Source: Rhodovibrionaceae bacterium
GTDB lineage: Bacteria; Pseudomonadota; Alphaproteobacteria; Kiloniellales; DSM-21159
NCBI GenBank assembly: GCA_028282405.1
Contig: JANQIA010000381.1
Span: 1 to 43,038, forward strand
Direction: 5' to 3'
Length of the DNA stretch: 43,038 nucleotides
The translations under genes and the position numbers were made by a program. Shown here piece after piece: positions 1-8,663 of the stretch. Within the stretch, counting starts at the first letter, position 1. Each line of letters opens with the position of its first letter. The notes under the pieces are model-generated. The model was not told where the DNA came from and searched no databases. It saw nothing but the letters and a program-made list of their open reading frames with translations.

Positions 1-147
1 CGCTTCCTGCCTGGCCAGAATAGAGGCATGGATCTCGTCCAGCTCACCGCGATAGGCCCGGTTCATCCGCCGCTTGATCGGGAAGTCCGGGAGGTAGCCT
101 TCAATGATGTTCGGACGGAACGCCGCACCGGTCTCATCTTCAGTCAC
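1..147 (-). CDS. Partial unrecognised protein (N-terminal 49 residues)
   Basis: A minus-strand frame opens at a GTG (147) preceded by GGGAG at a spacing of about 10 nt and stays open to the window edge. The visible N-terminus begins MTEDETGAAFRPNIIEGYLP and continues with a mixed charged/hydrophobic stretch that reads like ordinary coding sequence. I do not recognise the family, and no signal peptide or membrane segment is visible. It lies 87 bp downstream of nadE on the same strand and could be co-transcribed with it. The frame is also open upstream of the GTG, so the start rests on the ribosome-binding site alone. Confidence 0.5.
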   Translation of the reverse strand, partial: MTEDETGAAFRPNIIEGYLPDFPIKRRMNRAYRGELDEIHASILARQEA

Positions 148-234
148 GGTCGAAAGGCTCCCGTGTGCTGGCGAAAAAGTCCGCGAGCCCCTGGCGAAGG
201 TGTGAGCCAAAGGCTGCCGGAACGTGCAGCTTTT

Positions 235-1923
235 CTAAGCTGGGCCTTTGAAAGCATTGACGATGGGATAGCGGCGGTCCCGGCCGAAGGCGCGGCGGGT
301 GATCTTGACCCCGGGCGGCGCTTGGCGGCGCTTGTACTCGGCATTCTCCAGCATCCGCCAAACCCGGTTCACCGTCGCCCGCTCATGGCCACGGGCCACG
401 ATGCCCTCGACCGGAACCTCGCCTTCGATCAGGCAAGCGAGGATATCGTCGAGCGCCTCGTAGGGCGGCAGGCTGTCCTGGTCGGTCTGGTCGGGCTTGA
501 GCTCGGCCGAGGGGGCCTTGGTGATGATCCGCTCCGGAATGACGCGGCCGGCAGGCCCGAGCGCCCCTTTCGGCTGGACCTGGTTTCGCCACTGGGAGAG
601 CTTGTAGACCATGGTTTTGTAAACGTCCTTCAGGACGTTGTAGCCACCGCACATATCGCCGTAGAGGGTAGCATAGCCGACGCTCATCTCCGACTTGTTG
701 CCGGTGGAGAGCACCATGTGGCCGAACTTGTTGGAGAGGGCCATCAACAGAATGCCGCGGGCGCGCGCCTGGATGTTCTCCTCCGTGGTGTCGGGCGGCA
801 GGGAGTCGAAGAGCGGCCGCAGCATGCTTTCGAAGGCCTCCATCGCCGGCTCGATCGACACCTCGTCGAGCTGGAGACCGAGCAGCCCGGCGCACTCAGC
901 CGCATCCTCCAAGCTTTCCCGGCTGGTGTAGGGGGACGGCATCATCACGCAGCGCACCCGCTCCGCGCCGAGGGCATCCGCGGCGATGGCGGCGGAGAGC
1001 GCGGAATCGATGCCGCCCGAGAGGCCGATCACGACCCCGGGAAAGCCGTTCTTTCCCACATAGTCGCGCAGCCCGAGAATGAGAGCACGGTAGATCGGCT
1101 CCAGGCCCTCTTCCAAGGGCACCATTCCACCAGCCTCGCAGTGCCAGCTCTCGTCGTCGCCACGGTGCCATTCGGTCAGGGCGACGCCTGTCTCGAACGC
1201 CGGCATCTGATTGGCCAGGCTGCGGTCGGCGTTGAGCACGAACGAGCCGCCATCGAACACCAGCTCGTCCTGCCCGCCGACCTGGTTGACGTAGATCAGC
1301 GGCAGGCCGGTCTCGACGACCCGGGCAACGGCAAGCTGCATGCGCTCGTCGTGCTTGTCCCACTCGAAGGGCGACCCGTTGATGACGATGAGCATCTCCG
1401 CCGCCGACTCTTCCAGGCACTCGGCGACGTCTTCGACCCACATGTCCTCGCAGACCATGACGCCGAGGCGCACGCCTTTGTAGCTGATCGGGCCCGGCAA
1501 GGGGCCGGGCTTGAAGACGCGAATCTCGTCGAAGACGCCGTAGTTGGGCAGCTCATGCTTGCAGCGAACGGCCGCAACCTCACCCTCCGCCAGCAGGAAG
1601 GCGGCATTGAACACGTGACCCCGTAGAGCGTCCTGGCGGGTGCGGTCCTCGCGCCAGGGTGCGCCAATCACCAGCGCCGGGCCGCCGTCCGCGGTCTCGA
1701 GAGCCAACGCGTCGAGGGCCGCCTCGACCTCTTCGAGGAAATGCGCCTTCAGCACCAAGTCCTCGGGCGGATAGCCGCAAAGCACCAGCTCGCTGGCAAT
1801 CACCAGATCGGCGCCTAGCGACGCGGCCTCGGCCCTTGCCTCCCGCAGGCGGCGCAGGTTGCCGGCAACGTCGCCAACCACGGGATTGAGCTGAGCCAAC
1901 GCGATCTTCAGTCGGTCCGTCAT
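235..1923 (-). CDS. nadE: Glutamine-dependent NAD+ synthetase
   Basis: This enzyme converts nicotinate adenine dinucleotide to NAD+ in the last step of NAD biosynthesis, taking ammonia from glutamine in the cytoplasm. The 562 residues have the two-domain form. The N-terminal nitrilase/glutaminase domain (about 5-265) has the Glu-Lys-Cys triad visible as E45 (IASEL), K122 (CKHELPNYG) and C158 (VMVCEDMW). The C-terminal ATP-pyrophosphatase/synthetase domain (about 275-555) carries SGGIDS at 302-307. The length is usual for this form. The start is the ATG of MTDRLKIALAQLNP, the typical beginning of the nitrilase domain. It is divergent from the RND operon, with about 230 bp between starts. No truncation or missing key residue was seen. 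Confidence 0.96.
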   Translation of the reverse strand: MTDRLKIALAQLNPVVGDVAGNLRRLREARAEAASLGADLVIASELVLCGYPPEDLVLKAHFLEEVEAALDALALETADGGPALVIGAPWREDRTRQDALRGHVFNAAFLLAEGEVAAVRCKHELPNYGVFDEIRVFKPGPLPGPISYKGVRLGVMVCEDMWVEDVAECLEESAAEMLIVINGSPFEWDKHDERMQLAVARVVETGLPLIYVNQVGGQDELVFDGGSFVLNADRSLANQMPAFETGVALTEWHRGDDESWHCEAGGMVPLEEGLEPIYRALILGLRDYVGKNGFPGVVIGLSGGIDSALSAAIAADALGAERVRCVMMPSPYTSRESLEDAAECAGLLGLQLDEVSIEPAMEAFESMLRPLFDSLPPDTTEENIQARARGILLMALSNKFGHMVLSTGNKSEMSVGYATLYGDMCGGYNVLKDVYKTMVYKLSQWRNQVQPKGALGPAGRVIPERIITKAPSAELKPDQTDQDSLPPYEALDDILACLIEGEVPVEGIVARGHERATVNRVWRMLENAEYKRRQAPPGVKITRRAFGRDRRYPIVNAFKGPA

Positions 1924-2153
1924 ATGCGATACCTAGCTCCCGTCTCGAGAGGGAACAAGCGTTCGCGCGCACCCCTGATCTGCACAGCGGTGACGGGTCC
2001 CAAAACCGCACGCCCGGCTATACCGCGATCCAACGGTGAAAGCCTCGCTGCGTGGGACTTTCGTCGCAGCGCGCAGGGCGTGACCCTGTGCTAGTTTGGT
2101 GGTTACTCTTTTCTATAACGCACGCGAACGAAGCACCGGAGCTCATAAGCAGG

Positions 2154-3299
2154 ATGACGACTTGGCAAATTGGACTGCGGTCGCGAGGTCCCGGTTTCGA
2201 GCAATCTCGGCGGTCCTCTCCCCGACTGATGGCGCTCGGTCTCGTCGCCCTCATGCTGCCCCTAGCAGCCTGCGAAGAAGAAGTGCCGCCGCCGGTCGAG
2301 ACTGTGCGGGCGATCAAGACCATGACGGTCGCTGACCGCGCATCGGGCGCTGTTCGCAAGTTCGCCGGAATCGTCGAGGCAGTCGACACCTCGAGCCTGA
2401 GCTTCGAAGTCGCCGGGAACGTGCAGGAGCTTATTGCCGAGCGTGGCGACGACGTACAGCGCGGAGAGGTTCTCGCACGACTTGACGACGAACCCTTCAA
2501 GCTCGCGGTGGAGGGGGCCGAAGCCGGGCTGGGCCGGGCGAAAGCACAGTTTGCGGAGGCGACCACCGAGTTCGAGCGGCAAGAAACGCTCTTCCAAAAG
2601 GGCTGGGTGGCCAAGGCAGCCTACGATCAGGCCCTGGCCAGCTACCAAAGCGCCGAAAACAACGTCAAATATCAGCAGTCGCAGCTCAACCTGGCAAAGC
2701 GCGATCTCGAGAAGACCACCCTCACCGCGCCCTTCGGCGGCATTATCTCAGAGCGGCACGTCGATGCCTTTCAGGAAGTCAGCCGGGGCGAGCCGATCTT
2801 CGACGTCTACGCCGAAGAAGCCATGCAGATACACTTGAGCGTTCCCGAGACCAGTATCCGGGAAATCCACCTCGGCCTGCCGGCGGAATTCAGCTTTCCG
2901 ACCCGGCCCGGTCTGGTCCTTCAGGGGCGCGTCAACGAGATCGGCACGGTGGCCGAAACCGCCAACGCCTTCCCTGTGAAAATCGCTCTGCTGGAAGGCA
3001 ACAGCGAGGTGCTGCCCGGCATGACGGCTGAAGCCACCTTGCTGCTCGGCGGCGAGACGGAAACGACCTCCTATCTCGTCCCGGTCTCGGCAATCGCACC
3101 CGGCGTGGAGCCCCGAACCGGCTACGTCTTCGTGTTCGATGCCGATAGTTCGACCGTACGCCAAGTCCCAATTCGCAGCGAAGGTATTCGCGACAATCAG
3201 GTGGTGATCTCCGAAGGCCTAGGGGGCGGCGATGTCATCGCGGTTGCCGGCGTGAGCTTTCTTTCCGATGGTCAGCGCGTGAAGCTGATGCAGCCCTGA
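2154..3299 (+). CDS. RND efflux periplasmic adaptor lipoprotein (HlyD/MFP family)
   Basis: This is the membrane-fusion subunit that would link an inner-membrane RND pump to an outer-membrane channel. An N-terminal lipoprotein signal ends in a lipobox (LPLAAC, Cys about residue 41). After it come a first half-lipoyl segment (about 60-125), a coiled-coil hairpin (about 130-195, rich in Glu, Gln and Ala), the second lipoyl half (LTAPFGGIISERHV) and beta-barrel/membrane-proximal domains to the end. I start at ATG 2154 because the basic stretch RLRSRG..RRSSPR then forms the signal n-region. The frame is open back to 2052, but that adds an unlikely 34 residues, and a start at 2229 would leave no basic n-region. 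The permease follows 69 bp later in a two-gene operon. No outer-membrane factor gene is nearby, so a shared TolC-type channel is inferred. Confidence 0.9.
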   Translation: MTTWQIGLRSRGPGFEQSRRSSPRLMALGLVALMLPLAACEEEVPPPVETVRAIKTMTVADRASGAVRKFAGIVEAVDTSSLSFEVAGNVQELIAERGDDVQRGEVLARLDDEPFKLAVEGAEAGLGRAKAQFAEATTEFERQETLFQKGWVAKAAYDQALASYQSAENNVKYQQSQLNLAKRDLEKTTLTAPFGGIISERHVDAFQEVSRGEPIFDVYAEEAMQIHLSVPETSIREIHLGLPAEFSFPTRPGLVLQGRVNEIGTVAETANAFPVKIALLEGNSEVLPGMTAEATLLLGGETETTSYLVPVSAIAPGVEPRTGYVFVFDADSSTVRQVPIRSEGIRDNQVVISEGLGGGDVIAVAGVSFLSDGQRVKLMQP

Positions 3300-3368
3300 G
3301 CCCGGCTCCGACACCATTGCAACAAAGAAAATCGCAGCCGCTAAAAAGGGGGATAGGGGTCGGACGTC

Positions 3369-6300
3369 ATGGGCGGCATCACAGCCTTCTCACTTAATAA
3401 CTCGCGCCTGACGATCACCTTCCTGGTGGTCGTGCTTCTTGCCGGGCTGCAGCTCTTCGTGATCTTTCCCCGCAACGAAGACCCGACGATCGTGATCCGC
3501 GAGGCGGTCATTACGGCGAGCTTCCCGGGCATGACACCGGATCAGGTCGAAGAGCTGATTACCCGGAAGCTCGAAGAGCAGATCCGCACCATGCCGGAGA
3601 TCGACGAGATCACCTCCGACAGCAAAACCGGCTATAGCATCATCCACGCGGTGCTGCGGGACGAGTACAACAATCTGCAGGAGATCTTTAATCGCCTGCG
3701 CAACAAAATGGACGATATCCGCCCCGAGCTGCCGGACGGCACGGTCGGCCCCTTCGTCAACGATGAGTTCGGCCTGACCGCGGTCGCCACCGTTGCGCTG
3801 TGGAGCGATGGTTTCACCATGGCCGAGATGCGCTTGGTCGCGCGGGATATTCGAGACCGCCTCTACGAGCTCGATGGCATTCGCAAGATCGAGCTCTACG
3901 GCGTCGAGGAAGAACAGGTCTTTCTCGAATACTCCAACAGCAAGCTGGCTCAGTTCGGCATCGATGTTGCCGATATCGTCAGTACCCTGACGCGCCAGAA
4001 CGTGATTCTGCCGGGCGGCACCTATGACGTCGATCAACAGGCGCTGATCATCTCGCCCTCGGGAAACTTCGAGAGCATCGAAGACATTGAAGATGTGTTG
4101 CTCCGCATACCCGGCAGCGAGCAAGTGGTGCCCATCACCGAAGTGCTGACGGTGTCCCGCGGCTACCGCGACCCACCGCGCGAACTTGCCTACTTCAATG
4201 ATGAGCAAGCCATCGTCATCAGTGTCTCGATCGTTCCGGGGGTGAACAGCGTCGAGTTCGGCGAGCGCCTGACCCGCAAGCTCGAAGAGCTCGAGGCTCA
4301 GCTCCCGATCGGCTACGTCCTCGACTATGCGACCTTCCAGCCGGACTTGGTGAAGATCGCGGTCAACAGCGCGCTCTTCAACGTCTATCAGACCATCCTG
4401 GTCGTGCTGGTCGTTGTCATCCTCTTCCTGCGCCTGCGCGCAGGTTTGATCGTCGGCGGCTTCGTGCCGCTGGCCATGCTGTTCGGCCTGATCTTCATGT
4501 ACATGTCGGGCATCGAGCTAGAGCGCGTGTCGATCGTCTCCGCCATCGTCGCGCTGGGCATGCTGGTCGACAATGCCATCGTCGTCACCGAGGACATCCG
4601 AACGCGGCTGGAAACCGGCGCCGATCGGCGGGAGGCCTGCATCGCCTCGGGCAAGAGCCTGGCCATCCCACTGCTCACCTCGACCCTGACCACGGTGCTC
4701 GCCTTCACGCCCATGCTGCTGATCGACGGGCAGACCGGCGAGTATGCTTTCTCCCTGCCGGCGGTGGTCGCCATTCTGCTGCTCGGCTCCTGGTTCCTGT
4801 CGATCTATGCGACACCAAGCCTGTGCTACTGGTTTCTCAAGGTGAAGCCGAAGGAGCCGGCGGCCGAGGGCGCCAAGGTCGACCCCTACGGCGGCCGCTT
4901 CTACACCATCTACCGCGGCCTGCTCGAAACCGCCCTCAGTCAACGCTACGTCGTCATCGGCATCGTGCTGCTGCTGCTCGCAGGCGCCGGGGCGCTGTCA
5001 CAAAGCCTGGTCCGCGAGTTCTTCGGACCCAGCGACCGCAACCAGTTCCTGGTCTACCTCGATCTTCCGGCCGGCTCCCGCACCCAGGCGACCGCCGAAG
5101 TGACACGCAACATGACGGCCTGGTTCAGCGACAAGGAGGTCAATCCGGAGATCACCAGCAGCATTGCCTATGTGGGCACCGGTGGTCCGCGCTTCTTCCT
5201 GTCGCTTTCGCCGGTCGACCCGGACCCGCACGTCGCCTTTGCTGTGGTCAACACCGAGACCGCAGATCAGGCGCCGGTCGTCATCGAACGCCTTCGGGAG
5301 TTTGCGGCGGACCAGCTTCCCGAAGCCGTGGTGCGCGTGAAACGCATGTGGCTCGGCGCCTCCGAGCCCGGCTACACCGAGTTTCGGCTCGTCGGCCCCG
5401 ACTCCGAGTATCTCTACGAGAAGGGCCTGGAGCTTCAACAGGCACTCAAGGAGCTGCCGGGTATCGACTACGCGAAGCTCGATTGGGAAAACCGGGAGAT
5501 TCGCATCGAAGTCGCCGTCGATCAGGTCCGGGCCCGGCGGGCTGGCGTGAGCTCCGAAGCCGTCGCGCGCTCGCTCAGCGCCTACACCGATGGCAACCAG
5601 ATCACCGACTATCGCGAAGGCGACCTGGCCATTCCGGTCGTCGTGCGCTCGGTTGCCGAGGAACGCGCCTTGCTGGCCGATCTCTGGAACATCAACGTCT
5701 ATTCGGAGGAAACCGGCAACCTCATCCCGCTCGAGCAGATCGCCGACATCTCCGGCGTCTGGCAGTTCAGCCGCATCAAACGGCGCGACCAGGAACGCAC
5801 GGCCACAGTCGAAGCGCGCCACCGCACGCTCAAGGCGCCGCAGCTTCTGGCCGCCGCCATGCCGGCGCTGGAGGGCCTCGAGCTGGAGCCTGGGTACCGT
5901 TGGGAAATCGGTGGCGAGATCGAGGACTCGCAGGAGACCAACGAGAAACTCTTCCGCTACCTGCCGCAGTGCGTCGCCGGAATCATCGTGCTGCTGATCT
6001 GGCAGTTCAACTCCTTCCGCCGCCCGGCGATCATCATGCTGACCATCCCTCTGGCCTTTGCCGGCGCCATGGTCGGGCTGCTGGTGATGCGGGCGCCCTT
6101 CGATTTCTTCGCCATCCTCGGCCTGCTCAGCCTGGCCGGCGTGATCATCAACAACGGCATCGTCCTGATCGACCGGATTGATGGTCTCCAAGCGGAGGGG
6201 CGCTCGCGCTATGACGCCATCGTCGGGGCCGCGATTGCACGCATGCGGCCCATTTTGATGTCGGCCACCACCACGCTTCTGGGCGTAATGCCGCTGATCA

Positions 6301-6455
6301 TTCTGGTCGACCCGCTGTTCTATGCCATGGCCTGCGTGATCGCCTTCGGCCTGGCGCTGGGCACGGTGCTCACCCTGGTCGTGGTGCCCGTTCTTTACGC
6401 GCTCTTCTTCGGGGTGAAGCCAGCGGCGGCGGCGGTCAAGCTTCAACCTGCTTGA
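3369..6455 (+). CDS. RND multidrug/solute efflux permease (AcrB/HAE1 type)
   Basis: This is the proton-driven inner-membrane pump partner of the preceding adaptor. At 1028 residues it has the normal RND length, with two repeats of one TM helix, a large periplasmic porter loop and five or more TM helices. TM4 reads GMLVDNAIVVTED: the first proton-relay Asp is kept (D401), while the second position is Asn (N402). TM10 reads VIINNGIVLIDR, so Asn stands where AcrB has Lys940. This DN/NN pattern is found in many HAE1-like pumps outside the AcrB core group and does not by itself mean inactivity. A G-rich ribosome-binding region (AAGGGGGATAGGGG) precedes ATG 3369. The last 20 bp overlap the 3' end of the convergent AraC gene. 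Substrate unknown. Confidence 0.94.
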   Translation: MGGITAFSLNNSRLTITFLVVVLLAGLQLFVIFPRNEDPTIVIREAVITASFPGMTPDQVEELITRKLEEQIRTMPEIDEITSDSKTGYSIIHAVLRDEYNNLQEIFNRLRNKMDDIRPELPDGTVGPFVNDEFGLTAVATVALWSDGFTMAEMRLVARDIRDRLYELDGIRKIELYGVEEEQVFLEYSNSKLAQFGIDVADIVSTLTRQNVILPGGTYDVDQQALIISPSGNFESIEDIEDVLLRIPGSEQVVPITEVLTVSRGYRDPPRELAYFNDEQAIVISVSIVPGVNSVEFGERLTRKLEELEAQLPIGYVLDYATFQPDLVKIAVNSALFNVYQTILVVLVVVILFLRLRAGLIVGGFVPLAMLFGLIFMYMSGIELERVSIVSAIVALGMLVDNAIVVTEDIRTRLETGADRREACIASGKSLAIPLLTSTLTTVLAFTPMLLIDGQTGEYAFSLPAVVAILLLGSWFLSIYATPSLCYWFLKVKPKEPAAEGAKVDPYGGRFYTIYRGLLETALSQRYVVIGIVLLLLAGAGALSQSLVREFFGPSDRNQFLVYLDLPAGSRTQATAEVTRNMTAWFSDKEVNPEITSSIAYVGTGGPRFFLSLSPVDPDPHVAFAVVNTETADQAPVVIERLREFAADQLPEAVVRVKRMWLGASEPGYTEFRLVGPDSEYLYEKGLELQQALKELPGIDYAKLDWENREIRIEVAVDQVRARRAGVSSEAVARSLSAYTDGNQITDYREGDLAIPVVVRSVAEERALLADLWNINVYSEETGNLIPLEQIADISGVWQFSRIKRRDQERTATVEARHRTLKAPQLLAAAMPALEGLELEPGYRWEIGGEIEDSQETNEKLFRYLPQCVAGIIVLLIWQFNSFRRPAIIMLTIPLAFAGAMVGLLVMRAPFDFFAILGLLSLAGVIINNGIVLIDRIDGLQAEGRSRYDAIVGAAIARMRPILMSATTTLLGVMPLIILVDPLFYAMACVIAFGLALGTVLTLVVVPVLYALFFGVKPAAAAVKLQPA

Positions 6456-7230
6456 GGTACCGCCTCGGGCTCTCGCCCATCACCTTGCGGAACATGGCGA
6501 TGAAGGCGGAGGGGCTGTCGTAGCCTACGGCAAAGGCGACGCTGGTGACCGGCTCGCCCTCCGCCAGGCGGGCCAGCGCCACCTGCAGGCGCAGCCGCTG
6601 ACGCCACTCCCGGAAGCCCATCCCGGCCTCCGCCTCGAACAGGCGGGCCATGGTGCGCGGGCTTGCTCCCGCCTCCCGCGCCAACGCCTCCAAGCCGGTG
6701 GGATCGGCCGGCTCTTCCAAGAGGCGTTCGACCAGCGCCCGAATGCGCGGCTCCTCGGGCAAAGGCAAGAAGAGAGACTCCGCGGGAGCCTTGCGCAAGC
6801 GGTCGAGCAGCAGAGCCAGCAGATGCCCCGCCTGTCCTGCCGGGTCGTAGTCACCTCGCTGGCGGCTCATTTCGACGATCAGCTCGCGGAGCAGCGGACT
6901 GATGCTGACCACGTGGCAGTGCTCCGGCATCATCGCTGCCTCGGGCAGCATGTAGAGCGTGCAGAACTTCAGGGGCGCCAGGTTGATCTTGCGGTGGACG
7001 ATCCCGGCGGGAATCCACACCGCCCGCAGCGAGGGGGTCACCCACAGCCCCGCCGGGGTCTCGACCCGCATCAAGCCCTGCGCGGCGTAGAGCAGCTGAG
7101 CGTAGTCGTGGCTGTGCCAATCGGTCACCCGGCCGGCCGGCTCATCGCTGGCATAGCCTACGGCGGGCCGCCAGGAGTCCGGCTCCGGCAGATTGCCCAG
7201 TCTGGGGTCACGTTGGCTGGTTCTCAACAT
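6436..7230 (-). CDS. AraC-family regulator, NimR-like (cupin N-terminus plus two HTH motifs)
   Basis: A 264-residue transcription factor. Residues about 20-100 form an AraC-type cupin sensor (DWHSHDYAQ, IPAGIVHR). Residues about 160-262 form the paired helix-turn-helix domain (LEALAREAGASPRTMARLFE, then SVAFAVGYDSPSAFIAMFRK). The architecture and size match the NimR/YeaM group, whose known member controls a divergent MFS exporter. Here too the neighbour on the other strand is an MFS gene (7330), with about 100 bp shared between the starts, so local control of that transporter is the simplest inference. The 3' end overlaps the convergent RND permease by 20 bp. ATG 7228-7230 lies beside one half of a candidate operator. 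Ligand unknown. Confidence 0.9.
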   Translation of the reverse strand: MLRTSQRDPRLGNLPEPDSWRPAVGYASDEPAGRVTDWHSHDYAQLLYAAQGLMRVETPAGLWVTPSLRAVWIPAGIVHRKINLAPLKFCTLYMLPEAAMMPEHCHVVSISPLLRELIVEMSRQRGDYDPAGQAGHLLALLLDRLRKAPAESLFLPLPEEPRIRALVERLLEEPADPTGLEALAREAGASPRTMARLFEAEAGMGFREWRQRLRLQVALARLAEGEPVTSVAFAVGYDSPSAFIAMFRKVMGESPRRYLKQVEA

Positions 7231-7308
7231 TAATTGTCACTATGACGATAGGCGGCCAAGCGTGCCATAGACAATAATTTCACAGCATCAGGCGCCGATT
7301 TCGGCGCC
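7229..7308. promoter_or_regulatory. Divergent control region between AraC regulator and MFS gene
   Basis: Two features stand out. ATTAATTGTC (7229-7238) and GACAATAATT (7270-7279) form an imperfect inverted pair matching at 8 of 10 positions, about 41 bp apart, which suits an AraC-family dimer. A palindrome, GGCGCCGA-TT-TCGGCGCC (7291-7308), then lies 21 bp before the MFS start. It could be a second operator or a stem in the MFS leader. The assignment is inference from symmetry and position. Confidence 0.45.
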
Positions 7309-7329
7309 GTCTCTTTGCCAGGTTCGGAT

Positions 7330-8553
7330 ATGTTCAATCGTTTGCGGGGCATCCTCGCCAGCCTCCATGCCAAGGGTTGGCGCTCTCCGGAAGGGCTTCT
7401 GCTCTTGATGGGCGCGGCCGCTCCGCTGTCCTTCGCCACCTGGATGGCCCTGCTCAATAACTTCGCCATCGAGCGTGCGGCTTTCACCGGGGCCGAGATG
7501 GGCATCCTACAGAGCCTACGCGAGGTGCCGGGCTTTCTCGCCTTCACCGCCGTTTTCGTGCTGCTGCTGCTGCGCGAGCAGGTCTTCGCCTACGTCTCGC
7601 TCATCCTGCTCGGCATCGGCACGGCGCTGACCGGCTACTTCCCGACCGTGCTCGGCCTCTACGTCACCACGGTCATCATGTCGATCGGCTTCCACTACAA
7701 TGAGACCGTGCAGCAAAGCCTGGCCCTGCAGTGGCTCGGCAAGGACCGCGCGCCCATCGTGCTGGGCCGGGTGGTCGCCGCGGCCAGCTTTGCCGCCCTG
7801 GTCGCCTACGGGCTGATATGGCTCGGCTTCGAGGTCTTCGAGACGGACTATAAGCTGGTCTATCTGATCGGCGGCGGCGCCACGGTGGCGATCACGCTCT
7901 TCGCCTGGCGGGCCTATCCCCAGATCAAGGAAGCGGTGCCGCAGCACAAGAAGCTGATCCTGCGCCGGCGCTACTGGCTCTACTACGCCCTCACCTTCCT
8001 GTCCGGCGCCCGTCGGCAGATCTTCATCGTCTTCGCCGGCTTCATGATGGTGGAGAAGTTCGGCTTCTCGGTCGCCAACATCACCCTGCTGTTCCTGGTC
8101 AACTACGCGGCCAACATCTGGATGGCGCCGCTGATCGGCCGGCTGATCGCCCGCTGGGGTGAGCGCAAGGCCCTGACCATCGAGTACATCGGGCTGATCT
8201 TCGTCTTCACGTCCTATGCCTTCGTCGGCAACGAGTGGCTGGCCGCCGCTCTCTACGTGATCGACCACCTCTTCTTCGCCATGGCGATCGCCATCAAGAC
8301 CTACTTCCAGAAGATCGCCGACCCGCGCGACATCGCGCCAACGGCTGCCGTCTCCTTCACCATCAACCACATTGCCGCCGTGGTGCTCCCGGCCCTGCTC
8401 GGCATCGTCTGGCTGGTCAGCCCGCCGGCCGTCTTCCTGACCGGTGCCGCCATCGCCGTCTGCTCGCTCATTCTCACGCAGCTCGTCCCCCACCGCCCCG
8501 AGCCAGGCCTCGAAACCACCTTCGCGCGTCCGGCGATCCAGCCCGCCGAATAG
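7330..8553 (+). CDS. MFS transporter
   Basis: A polytopic inner-membrane carrier of 407 residues with roughly eleven to twelve hydrophobic segments running almost to the C-terminus, followed by a short proline-rich tail. I choose ATG 7330 because AGG lies 7 nt upstream; the frame also opens at a TTG at 7315, which lacks a comparable site. A conserved-looking loop after TM4 (IGFHYNETVQQSLALQWLGK) and the basic loop RWGERKAL between later helices fit the major facilitator fold, but I recognise no substrate-specific subgroup. It is divergent from the NimR-like regulator and lies 110 bp upstream of a catabolic gene run on the same strand. It could therefore be an exporter controlled by the AraC protein or the uptake system for that pathway. 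Confidence 0.85.
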   Translation: MFNRLRGILASLHAKGWRSPEGLLLLMGAAAPLSFATWMALLNNFAIERAAFTGAEMGILQSLREVPGFLAFTAVFVLLLLREQVFAYVSLILLGIGTALTGYFPTVLGLYVTTVIMSIGFHYNETVQQSLALQWLGKDRAPIVLGRVVAAASFAALVAYGLIWLGFEVFETDYKLVYLIGGGATVAITLFAWRAYPQIKEAVPQHKKLILRRRYWLYYALTFLSGARRQIFIVFAGFMMVEKFGFSVANITLLFLVNYAANIWMAPLIGRLIARWGERKALTIEYIGLIFVFTSYAFVGNEWLAAALYVIDHLFFAMAIAIKTYFQKIADPRDIAPTAAVSFTINHIAAVVLPALLGIVWLVSPPAVFLTGAAIAVCSLILTQLVPHRPEPGLETTFARPAIQPAE

Positions 8554-8663
8554 ACGGCGAGACCTGCGGCCTTTTCTTCCGCGCCCCAAGCATTTCGCGC
8601 TTGCCTTCCGGCTGCTTGCGGCTCATGCATCCGCGCTAGATTCGGAACAGGAGATTGGTGCCC

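Noticed and set aside
28-1626. 532-codon open frame antisense to nadE
   Set aside because: It mirrors the nadE codons, has no family resemblance and is typical of long antisense frames in GC-rich DNA.
1953-1964. GAAC-N4-GTTC palindrome between nadE and the RND adaptor, resembling a Gram-positive LexA box
   Set aside because: Alphaproteobacterial LexA uses GTTC-N7-GTTC, no SOS gene is adjacent, and a short GC-balanced dyad is expected by chance.
4998-6446. 482-codon frame antisense to the RND permease
   Set aside because: Explained by the permease reading frame.
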